In this document: positions 1 to 6,012 of the stretch, piece by piece | Layout: every line of letters starts with the position of its first letter | Position numbering within the stretch: position 1 is the stretch's first letter | Assembly: GCA_002371025.1 (NCBI GenBank) | Contig: DFFQ01000164.1 | Span: forward strand, 1-30,791 | Length of the DNA stretch: 30,791 nucleotides | Direction of reading: 5' to 3' | Origin: Lachnospiraceae bacterium UBA3772 | Lineage (GTDB): Bacteria; Bacillota; Clostridia; Lachnospirales; Lachnospiraceae | The notes under the pieces: model-generated | Database searches by the model: none | Seen by the model: only the letters and a program-made list of their open reading frames with translations | What the model was told of the DNA's origin: nothing | Position numbers and translations under genes: made by a program

Positions 1-233
1 TCCTGAGCCTGCTTCTTTGTACCAACGAAAAGGATGTTTCCACCTTCTGCTGCACAATCGAATACTGCCTTGTAAGCATCATCCATCATACCTACTGTCT
101 TCTGTAAGTCGATGATATGGATTCCGTTACGCTCTGTGTAGATGTACTTAGCCATCTTAGGATTCCATCTTCTTGTCTGATGTCCGAAATGAACACCTGC
201 CTCGAGTAACTGTTTCATTGAAATAACGCTCAT
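1..233 (-). CDS. rpsB: 30S ribosomal protein S2 (5' part, cut by window edge)
   Basis: This is the N-terminal 77 residues of ribosomal protein uS2, a component of the small subunit head/platform region. The start [19 protein letters not shown] and the following [19 protein letters not shown] and IIDLQKT stretches are the classic S2 beginning. The gene runs off the left edge, so its 3' end and any tsf neighbour are not visible. The ATG at 231-233 is preceded by a perfect AGGAGG ribosome binding site about 7 bases upstream, which fixes the start. A structured leader and a sigma-A promoter lie just upstream. The family assignment is certain; only the end is missing. Confidence 0.97.
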   Translation of the reverse strand, partial: MSVISMKQLLEAGVHFGHQTRRWNPKMAKYIYTERNGIHIIDLQKTVGMMDDAYKAVFDCAAEGGNILFVGTKKQAQ

Positions 234-256
234 AATTTACCTCCTGGTTTTTCATC

Positions 257-324
257 TGCAGTTTTCCTTTTATTTATGAGATCTAACCATTCCACTGAAT
301 GGCACCATTCTCACAAAAACTGCA
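257..324 (-). promoter_or_regulatory. Structured 5' leader of rpsB (candidate r-protein leader)
   Basis: On the minus strand three helices nest inside each other between the promoter and the ribosome binding site. The outer helix pairs TGCAGTTTT (324-316) with AAAACTGCA (265-257), 9 bp. The middle helix pairs TGAGA (313-309) with TCTCA (281-277). The inner hairpin is CCATTC (302-297), loop AGTG, GAATGG (292-287). The AGGAGG ribosome binding site follows about 11 bases after the outer helix. Ribosomal protein operons are often autoregulated through such leaders. That S2 binds here is inference; the pairing itself is seen directly. Confidence 0.6.
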
Positions 325-347
325 TGTATTTTTTTCGCGCAAAGTCG

Positions 348-376
348 AGTTTATCATAAAAAAAGCGTATATGCAA
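348..376 (-). promoter_or_regulatory. rpsB promoter
   Basis: The minus strand shows -35 TTGCAT (376-371), a 17-base spacer and -10 TAAACT (353-348), with an extended -10 TG. The -35 lies in the terminator of the upstream codY operon, so termination and initiation overlap. The predicted start near 341 gives a leader of roughly 110 bases. Confidence 0.6.
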
Positions 377-398
377 GCAAAAATCTCACATATACGCT
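358..398 (-). terminator. Intrinsic terminator of the codY operon
   Basis: A perfect 10-bp stem, AGCGTATATG (398-389 as read on the minus strand) with CATATACGCT (373-364), and a 15-base loop is followed on the minus strand by a run of seven T. It sits about 15 bases after the stop of the MltG-like gene. Confidence 0.8.
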
Positions 399-413
399 AT
401 TATTTCATATTTT

Positions 414-965
414 TTACTGTCCCTGTGTAGTAAGTACTTTTGCGATTTCTTCTTCGCTCATACCCTTAGTAAATGTAAATGTTCCAACTCTGATGTTGCT
501 GGCATATCCATTATTCTCGAGATATAAATTGTAAGAATTCTCATCGCTTATAAGTCCAGCTTCATAAAGCATCGAACAAACTGATTCTGAACCCATTCCC
601 GCAGAAACTGTTATACTGATTTCCTTTGAAGCTGGTGCTTCTGTGGTTGGCTCTTCAGTTGTAGGCGCTTCTGTAGTTGGTGCTTCCGTTGTTACTTTCT
701 CAGTAGTAGCTTCTGTTGTTTTAGCTTCCGTTGTAACTTTCTCTGTTGTTTTAGCTTCTGTTGTTGTTGTCTCAGTTGAAGGAGCTTCAGTAGTTTTGGC
801 CTCAGTAGTTTTTGCTTCTGTTTTTTTCTCTTTATTAGAAGCCTCTGCTGTAGCTACTGTTCCTTCAGACTTAATATAGTCACCTGTACGAAAAGCTGTA
901 TAAGTAACGAGACATCCAATGATAAGACCAATTCCGATACCGCGAAGTAAATATTTTCTATTCAT
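414..965 (-). CDS. Membrane-anchored MltG/YceG-like small protein, non-catalytic, Thr/Glu-rich stalk
   Basis: The 183-residue product has three parts. Residues 1-25 hold one N-terminal membrane segment (GIGIGLIIGCLVTYTAF). Residues 48-111 are a low-complexity stalk of TTEA, TTEK and TTEAP repeats. Residues 115-183 resemble the LysM-like subdomain at the N-terminus of the endolytic transglycosylase MltG: a GS-x-SV opening, 'LYEAGLISDENSYNLYLENN', then 'G.FTFTKGMSEEEIAKVL'. The catalytic half of MltG (normally about 340 residues in all) is absent, so a peptidoglycan-binding or regulatory role outside the membrane is more likely than cutting. It is the last gene of the codY operon, 17 bases after its neighbour, and is followed by a terminator. 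The similarity is judged by eye; the function is inferred. Confidence 0.75.
   Translation of the reverse strand: MNRKYLLRGIGIGLIIGCLVTYTAFRTGDYIKSEGTVATAEASNKEKKTEAKTTEAKTTEAPSTETTTTEAKTTEKVTTEAKTTEATTEKVTTEAPTTEAPTTEEPTTEAPASKEISITVSAGMGSESVCSMLYEAGLISDENSYNLYLENNGYASNIRVGTFTFTKGMSEEEIAKVLTTQGQ
633..824 (-). repeat. Thr/Glu-rich coding repeat (TTEA/TTEAP units)
   Basis: Degenerate repeats of 9 to 15 bases encode the extracellular stalk of the MltG-like protein. Units read KTTEA, EKVTTEA and PTTEA. Such stretches are prone to slip-strand length change. Confidence 0.8.
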
Positions 966-982
966 CTAACGTCCCACCTTTT

Positions 983-2083
983 CTACTTACTCTGATGATC
1001 AATGACGTACTTAACATCACTTACACCTAACTTCATAACCTTGGAAATCTCAATAATACTGAATCCAGCCTTGTACATACCGATAATATTTCCATTTACA
1101 TCGCCGTCAGAAATATCAATTCCTTCTCCAGCAAGGATTTCATCAAGAGATTCAGGAACAGTCTGAATTTCTTCCTTTGGTTTTTTCTTAAATTTCTTAA
1201 TATCAACCACTTTATTTTCAGACTTTTTATTCTTTCCAGCTTTTCTTCTGGCCTCTCTTCTGGCTCTGTCTTCAGCTTCCTGTTTTGCCTCTTCTTCAGC
1301 CTTTACGGCTTCTTCTGCTTCCTTACGGGCCGCTTCTTCCGCCTCTTTACGAGCGTTCTCCTCTGCTTCAAGCTTTGCCTTTTCTTCTGCTTCCTTACGC
1401 GCTGCTTCTTCGGCTTCAAGCTTCGCCTTTTCTTCTGCTTCCTTACAAGCTGCTTCTTCAGCTTCAAGCTTTGCCTTTTCTTCTGCTTCCTTACGGGTCG
1501 CTTCTTCTGCCTCTTTACGGGCGTTTTCCTCGGCTTCAAGCTTTGCCTTTTCTTCTGCTTCCTTACGAGCTGCTTCCTCAGCTTCTTTTCTTTCAGTCTC
1601 TTCCTTAAGGTCTGTCTTCATCTTTTCAAGACCTTTTTTATATTCATCAGCAACTCCAAGCATTGTTTTAATATCTTTTTCTTTTTCAGTAACAAGGCTA
1701 AATATCTGATTTATCTCAACCTTAGCCTTATCTGCTGCTTCTGATACAGAAGCATATTTCTCGTCGATTTCTTTTTCCTTCTTATCAACAGCCTCATTTA
1801 TGGCGTTAATCTTCTTCTCTAAATCCGCATTCTTTGCATTGATTCTTTCTTTTATTTCATTATCAACAGCACTTTTAACAGATTCTTTAACCTTTTTCTT
1901 GCTGTATTCATTGATATATGAATCAGTCATTTTTTTAAGCTGTTTCTTATCAGCTTCAGATAACTCGCTCTTTAACCCCGGTGTAACCTTTTCCTCTTCC
2001 TTTTCTTCTTCATTAGTAAGGAAAAAACTAACCGCAATAAGAGCGACACCTAATACAAGTACAATAATAACAGCAGTATTCAT
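983..2083 (-). CDS. N-terminally anchored coiled-coil protein with small C-terminal helical domain (DUF6115-like)
   Basis: The 366-residue protein begins with a membrane segment (residues 3-22, AVIIVLVLGVALIAVSFFLT). A very long charged helix follows. Residues about 163-278 are KEAEEKAKLEAEE repeats that should form a coiled coil or single alpha-helix. The last 45 residues (MYKAGFSIIEISKVMKLGV, then SDVKYVI) look like the small helix-turn-helix-type domain that, from memory, Pfam calls DUF6115. It lies 19 bases after codY and 17 before the MltG-like gene, with a GAGGTGA ribosome binding site, so it is co-transcribed with both. Its function is unknown. The helix would face the cytoplasm if the N-terminus is an N-out anchor, which suggests a scaffold or spacer. 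Confidence 0.75.
   Translation of the reverse strand: MNTAVIIVLVLGVALIAVSFFLTNEEEKEEEKVTPGLKSELSEADKKQLKKMTDSYINEYSKKKVKESVKSAVDNEIKERINAKNADLEKKINAINEAVDKKEKEIDEKYASVSEAADKAKVEINQIFSLVTEKEKDIKTMLGVADEYKKGLEKMKTDLKEETERKEAEEAARKEAEEKAKLEAEENARKEAEEATRKEAEEKAKLEAEEAACKEAEEKAKLEAEEAARKEAEEKAKLEAEENARKEAEEAARKEAEEAVKAEEEAKQEAEDRARREARRKAGKNKKSENKVVDIKKFKKKPKEEIQTVPESLDEILAGEGIDISDGDVNGNIIGMYKAGFSIIEISKVMKLGVSDVKYVIDHQSK
1250..1597 (-). repeat. Tandem coding repeats for the EEKAKLEAEE coiled coil
   Basis: Near-identical units of roughly 48 to 75 bases occur in tandem, each containing a sequence that reads GCTTCAAGCTTTGCC on the plus strand. They encode KLEAEE(N/A)ARKEAEE(K/A). One copy carries AACKEAEEK where the others have Arg, a single-base change. 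The open frames on the opposite strand and in other frames here are artefacts of this repeat. Confidence 0.85.
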
Positions 2084-2102
2084 TTTATCTTCACCTCATC
2101 AT

Positions 2103-2873
2103 TTATTTCTCATCCTTATTATCTACACTGTCAAAATCAAATACAGCATCATTAAGGATTTTTATATATGTTCCCTTCATCCCCTGGGAACGCGCCTCTA
2201 TAACTCCTGCGCTTTCAAGTTTTTTAATAGCATTAACTATGATAGAACGTGTAATGTTATTCTTTGCTGCAACCTTTGACGCAACAAGATTCCCCTGCTT
2301 TTTACCAAGCTCAGTAAACACAAACCTGATAGCTTCTTTTTCTGACACTGAAAGAGAATCCATAGCCGATTTAACCATATCCTTATTACGTTTTCTCTCA
2401 GTATCTTCTTCATAGATAGCTCTCATCATCTCAAGCTCTATAACAGTATTTACATACTCACTTAAAATGATATCCTCAACCAGAAAATCATTCTTTGGTC
2501 TGTAAATAAATGTAGATCCAAGTCTTTCCCCTGCAAAATCTATTGGAAGAATAATGGCTGAAAAGTCATTATTATCAAATCCAAGAGTAAGAAGATTAAC
2601 ATTCTCTTTTGTAGAAAGAACTGATAAAAATCTTTCGTTAAGATTTGTATCAATAACCTCTCCAACATTTTCTGTTAACATATCATGAAGTAATGGAAGT
2701 CCTTCTTTTTCATAGATTCCAAGAACCTTTCCCTTAGCTGAAACCACAAGAACATTGGCATCTAAAATATCACCAACGCATTTGCATATATCACTAAAGA
2801 CCACAACATAAGAAGTATTATTATGCAACAGCTGGCTTATTTTCCTTGTTCTATCAAGAAGCTGAACACTCAT
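2103..2873 (-). CDS. codY: CodY, GTP/branched-chain amino acid-responsive global repressor
   Basis: CodY represses amino-acid uptake, biosynthesis and stationary-phase genes in low-GC Gram-positives when nutrients are plentiful. The 256-residue product (Bacillus subtilis 259) has an N-terminal GAF-type effector domain (MSVQLLDRTRKISQLL...GERLGSTFIYR) and a C-terminal winged helix (VASKVAAKNNITRSIIVNAI, KLESAGVIEARSQGMKGTYI) that is nearly identical to the family. I start at the ATG at 2873: it has an AAGGAAGGTG site, and it matches the family start. The longer frame to 2969 reads into the promoter. In the effector domain the position equivalent to B. subtilis Arg61 appears to be Leu. It heads a three-gene operon and has its own promoter. 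Confidence 0.95.
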   Translation of the reverse strand: MSVQLLDRTRKISQLLHNNTSYVVVFSDICKCVGDILDANVLVVSAKGKVLGIYEKEGLPLLHDMLTENVGEVIDTNLNERFLSVLSTKENVNLLTLGFDNNDFSAIILPIDFAGERLGSTFIYRPKNDFLVEDIILSEYVNTVIELEMMRAIYEEDTERKRNKDMVKSAMDSLSVSEKEAIRFVFTELGKKQGNLVASKVAAKNNITRSIIVNAIKKLESAGVIEARSQGMKGTYIKILNDAVFDFDSVDNKDEK

Positions 2874-2911
2874 ATTTACACCTTCCTTTTTTATAAAATA
2901 AGTCATAAAAG

Positions 2912-2929
2912 GCAAACAAAAAAGTTTGC
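2912..2929 (-). other. Hairpin at the predicted 5' end of the codY mRNA
   Basis: GCAAAC (2929-2924) pairs with GTTTGC (2917-2912) across a six-T loop. It starts about 9 bases after the predicted transcription start. It could protect the 5' end or act as a weak attenuator. Confidence 0.45.
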
Positions 2930-2944
2930 GCCATACATATTTAA

Positions 2945-2973
2945 AATATAGCACAAACTTAATTGTCATACAA
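2945..2973 (-). promoter_or_regulatory. codY promoter
   Basis: On the minus strand there is a -10 TATATT (2950-2945) preceded by an extended TGC, and a weak -35 TTGTAT (2973-2968) 17 bases away. It separates codY from topA. No convincing CodY box (AATTTTCWGAAAATT) was found here. Confidence 0.5.
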
Positions 2974-3018
2974 CTAAAAAAGAATTTATTTAAACAAAAC
3001 TAATTGTAAATATTTGTC

Positions 3019-5079
3019 TCACTCTTCATTTTTTTCTGCATAATCCTCTGTATATCCACACTGTGGATCGGAACATGCAAGTTTTTTTCCTTTAATTACC
3101 ATATATTTTCCGCACTGTGGACAATGTTTCTCGTGTGGTCTTTGCCATGACATAAAATCACATTCAGGGTAATCTATGCATCCGTAGAACATTCTGCCTT
3201 TCTTTGTTCGTCTAACAATTATATCCTTACCACACTTAGGACAGGATACACCGATTTTTTCAAAATAAGGCATTGTATTCTTACATTCAGGGAAATTAGG
3301 ACATGCAAGGAATTTTCCATAAGCCCCGTACTTAATTACCATCATGGCTCCGCAAAGGTCACATTTAACATCTGAAACCTCATCTGCTATATGAATAGAT
3401 TCCAGAGTCTTATCTGCTTCCTTAACAGCATCCGCAAGATCCGGATAGAAATTCTTAACTACTACTTTCCACTTAATGTCACCAGCTCCTATATTATCAA
3501 GGAGTGATTCCATGTTGGCAGTGAAATTAAGATCAATTATCACTGAAAAGGCTTTTTCCATTATGCTGTTAACCGCATCACCTAATTCAGTAACATAGAT
3601 ATCTTTCTTTTCCTTTGTTATATAACGTCTTGCAAGAAGTGTAGAAATGGTTGGCGCATAAGTTGATGGTCTTCCAATTCCTGCATCTTCCATAGCCTTT
3701 ACAAGACTTGCCTCTGTGTAGTGAGATACAGGACTTGTAAAATGCTGTTCTTTCTCTATTCTTTCTGAAACAAGAATATCTCCAGCTTTGATTCCATTGA
3801 AATCAGCCTGTTTCTTCTCCTTTTCCTTTGGAGGATATACATTTAAAAATCCCGCAAATGACACAAAACTTGATGATGCCTTATAAATATCATCACCATT
3901 TGAAACACTGACTGTAAATGTATCATAACATGCATTTTTCATTCGGCTTGCAAGGAATCTCTCATAAATAAGATTGTATAATTTAAACTGTTCCTCAGAA
4001 ATAATTCCCTTAAGCATCTGTGGAGTAAGACTAAGATCAGTAGGACGAATTGCTTCATGAGCATCCTGTACATTCTTTGTCTTATTAGATGTTCTTACTT
4101 CATCTGATACATAATTCTCGCCGAAGTTCTTTGCAATATATTCTCTTGCTGCTTTATCAGCCTCTTCAGAAACACGGGTTGAATCAGTTCTTAAATATGT
4201 TATAAGACCAACTGTACCATGACCCTTTATCTCAACGCCTTCATAAAGCTGCTGTGCTACTCTCATAGTCTTTGATGTAGCAAAATTAAGTCTTCCTGAT
4301 GCTGATTGCTGAAGTGTACTTGTAGTAAATGGAAGTGGCGCCTTTTTGGTACGCTGTCCCTTCTTAATATCCACTACCTTGAATTCATTCTTTGCAGCAT
4401 TTTCGAGTACTTTCTTAGCTTCCTTCTCACAAGAAAGATCTCCGGAATATTTAAAATCCACTGAAGCTTTCTGACCAGGTACATTAAGGAATGCATCTAC
4501 TGTCCAGAACTCTTCCGGAATAAAATCATTTATCTCTTTTTCTCTGTCACTGATCATCTTAAGAGTAACAGATTGAACTCTTCCTGCTGAAAGGCCTCTC
4601 TTATGAACCTTCTGCCAGAGAAGAGGACTTATCTCATATCCCACAAGTCTGTCCAGAACTCTTCTTGCCTGCTGAGCATCTACAAGATCCATATCAATAG
4701 GTCTTGCTTCTTTGATAGATTTCTTTACAGCATTCTTGGTAATTTCATTAAATGTGATTCTCTTATATTTTCCTTCTTCGAGCTTAAGTGCAACAGAAAG
4801 ATGATAAGAGATTGCTTCCCCTTCGCGGTCCGGGTCAGTTGCGAGATAAACCATATCAGCTTTCTTAACAGCTTTTCTTAATTTGTTAAGAAGCTCTCCC
4901 TTTCCACGAATAGTTATATAATGTGGCTCGAAATCATTTTCGACATCAACGCCCATATCACTCTTTGGAAGGTCTCTCACATGTCCCTCTGAAGCTATAA
5001 CTTCATAGTTGCTTCCAAGGAATTTCTTTATTGTTTTTGCCTTTGTTGGTGACTCAACGATAACTAAATTCTTTGCCAT
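3019..5079 (-). CDS. topA: DNA topoisomerase I (type IA)
   Basis: TopA relaxes negatively supercoiled DNA. The 686-residue product starts with the TOPRIM domain (NLVIVESPTKAKTI; DPDREGEAISYHL acidic motif). The catalytic tyrosine is Tyr295 in ITYLRTDSTR. Three C4 zinc ribbons close the protein (CDLCGAMM...CPNFPEC; CPKCGKDI...CIDYPEC; CPQCGKYM...CSDPQC). I chose the ATG at 5079 because AAGGA lies 7 bases upstream. The ATG at 5094 has no good site and would only add MKEKK. Length and domain order match Bacillus TopA (691). It stands alone between traX and codY. In Bacillus, trmFO, xerC and hslVU lie between topA and codY; they are absent here. Confidence 0.96.
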   Translation of the reverse strand: MAKNLVIVESPTKAKTIKKFLGSNYEVIASEGHVRDLPKSDMGVDVENDFEPHYITIRGKGELLNKLRKAVKKADMVYLATDPDREGEAISYHLSVALKLEEGKYKRITFNEITKNAVKKSIKEARPIDMDLVDAQQARRVLDRLVGYEISPLLWQKVHKRGLSAGRVQSVTLKMISDREKEINDFIPEEFWTVDAFLNVPGQKASVDFKYSGDLSCEKEAKKVLENAAKNEFKVVDIKKGQRTKKAPLPFTTSTLQQSASGRLNFATSKTMRVAQQLYEGVEIKGHGTVGLITYLRTDSTRVSEEADKAAREYIAKNFGENYVSDEVRTSNKTKNVQDAHEAIRPTDLSLTPQMLKGIISEEQFKLYNLIYERFLASRMKNACYDTFTVSVSNGDDIYKASSSFVSFAGFLNVYPPKEKEKKQADFNGIKAGDILVSERIEKEQHFTSPVSHYTEASLVKAMEDAGIGRPSTYAPTISTLLARRYITKEKKDIYVTELGDAVNSIMEKAFSVIIDLNFTANMESLLDNIGAGDIKWKVVVKNFYPDLADAVKEADKTLESIHIADEVSDVKCDLCGAMMVIKYGAYGKFLACPNFPECKNTMPYFEKIGVSCPKCGKDIIVRRTKKGRMFYGCIDYPECDFMSWQRPHEKHCPQCGKYMVIKGKKLACSDPQCGYTEDYAEKNEE

Positions 5080-5147
5080 TTTCTTTTCCTTCATTGTAAT
5101 CTGTAATCCCCTTCACAGTATTCGACTCATAATCTTTAAACGTGCAC

Positions 5148-5176
5148 ACTATAACGCACAAAAATAGATAATGCAA
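5148..5176 (-). promoter_or_regulatory. topA promoter
   Basis: -35 TTGCAT (5176-5171), 17-base spacer, -10 TATAGT (5153-5148) on the minus strand. The sequence ATTTTTGCTTGCAT covering the -35 is identical to that of the rpsB promoter. Confidence 0.6.
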
Positions 5177-5212
5177 GCAAAAATTATTTCAAATTGTGAT
5201 TTAAGTGTGTTT

Positions 5213-5992
5213 TTAGTATTTAAAAACATACTTTCTAACGCCCCATAAAATAAGTAAATGCAATGGATAGAAAGCATAAAATAACAATCTTATAAACTTA
5301 TTATCCAAAGCCTTACCATGTTTTCCGTTATATAGACTAAATAATAATATATCCGGTGCAGCGAACATTTCTATCATCCCAAAACACAGAATAAATATAA
5401 AATTTATAAAATAACATTTTCTTTTATTATCATGAAAATAATAAAATGTAAATACTATAAGTACTCCGATAATTGAATAATCTGTATTAAAAAGTAAAGC
5501 AACAATACCATAGAATACTGCTATCATATAGCAGATCAAGGTCTCTACAGGTTTTGCCACAGGCTTAGCTTTAAGCACTAATCTTATTCTATCTGCCATC
5601 ATGACAGCCATAAGTCCCAACAGCAATGTAAAATAAACATTCTGATGCTTTATATCCACTCTCTTATTAAATATTGCTATATCATAAAACACTTCTGAAA
5701 CCAGTGCAAAAATAAGGAGTCTAAGGCAATACTTAATTACATTTCTGGTATTAAAAAAACCTTCGACTATCAAAAAGCAAAATATAGGAAATGCAATACG
5801 CCCCATTCCTCTAAGTAATAAATCCAGAATCCGGATTGACATTTTTGATGTATAGATCATATCAGGATGATATTCCACAATGGCCGCTCCTATATGATCT
5901 ATAAACATTGCAGTGATTGCTATCACCTTTAGAACAAGGGCATTAACTCCATACTTTTGCTTAATTGATGTAATGTCGAAGGTAGATGTCAT
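5213..5992 (-). CDS. TraX-family polytopic membrane protein
   Basis: The 259-residue protein has about seven to eight hydrophobic segments. It carries the TraX-family opening: 'LKVIAITAMFIDHIGA', then 'RGMGRIAFPIFCFLIVEGF' and 'NVIKYCLRLLIFALVSE'. TraX of the F plasmid N-acetylates pilin. The many chromosomal homologues in Firmicutes are thought to be membrane acyltransferases of unknown substrate, so a specific activity cannot be given. The ATG at 5992 has AAAGGA 5 bases upstream. It follows htpG by 20 bases and is probably co-transcribed with it. No clear terminator follows. No conjugation genes are nearby, which argues against a plasmid role. Confidence 0.85.
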   Translation of the reverse strand: MTSTFDITSIKQKYGVNALVLKVIAITAMFIDHIGAAIVEYHPDMIYTSKMSIRILDLLLRGMGRIAFPIFCFLIVEGFFNTRNVIKYCLRLLIFALVSEVFYDIAIFNKRVDIKHQNVYFTLLLGLMAVMMADRIRLVLKAKPVAKPVETLICYMIAVFYGIVALLFNTDYSIIGVLIVFTFYYFHDNKRKCYFINFIFILCFGMIEMFAAPDILLFSLYNGKHGKALDNKFIRLLFYAFYPLHLLILWGVRKYVFKY

Positions 5993-6012
5993 ATTATTAT
6001 CCTTTATTATTT

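Noticed and set aside
643..879. Plus-strand open frame rich in SVV repeats
   Set aside because: It is the antisense shadow of the Thr/Glu stalk repeats of the minus-strand gene and has no ribosome binding site.
1250..1600. Repeat array that could be mistaken for CRISPR or a minisatellite
   Set aside because: The repeats are in frame, unequal in length, lack unique spacers and encode a coiled coil.
1285..1608. Plus-strand Leu/Pro-rich open frame, and a Lys/Arg-rich minus frame at 1303-1539
   Set aside because: Both are alternative-frame readings of the coiled-coil repeats.
1800..2279. Plus-strand hydrophobic open frame
   Set aside because: It overlaps two well-supported minus-strand genes (codY and the coiled-coil protein).
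5213..5992. TraX as evidence of a conjugative element
   Set aside because: No transfer, integrase, relaxase or attachment sequences are nearby, and all neighbours are core genes.
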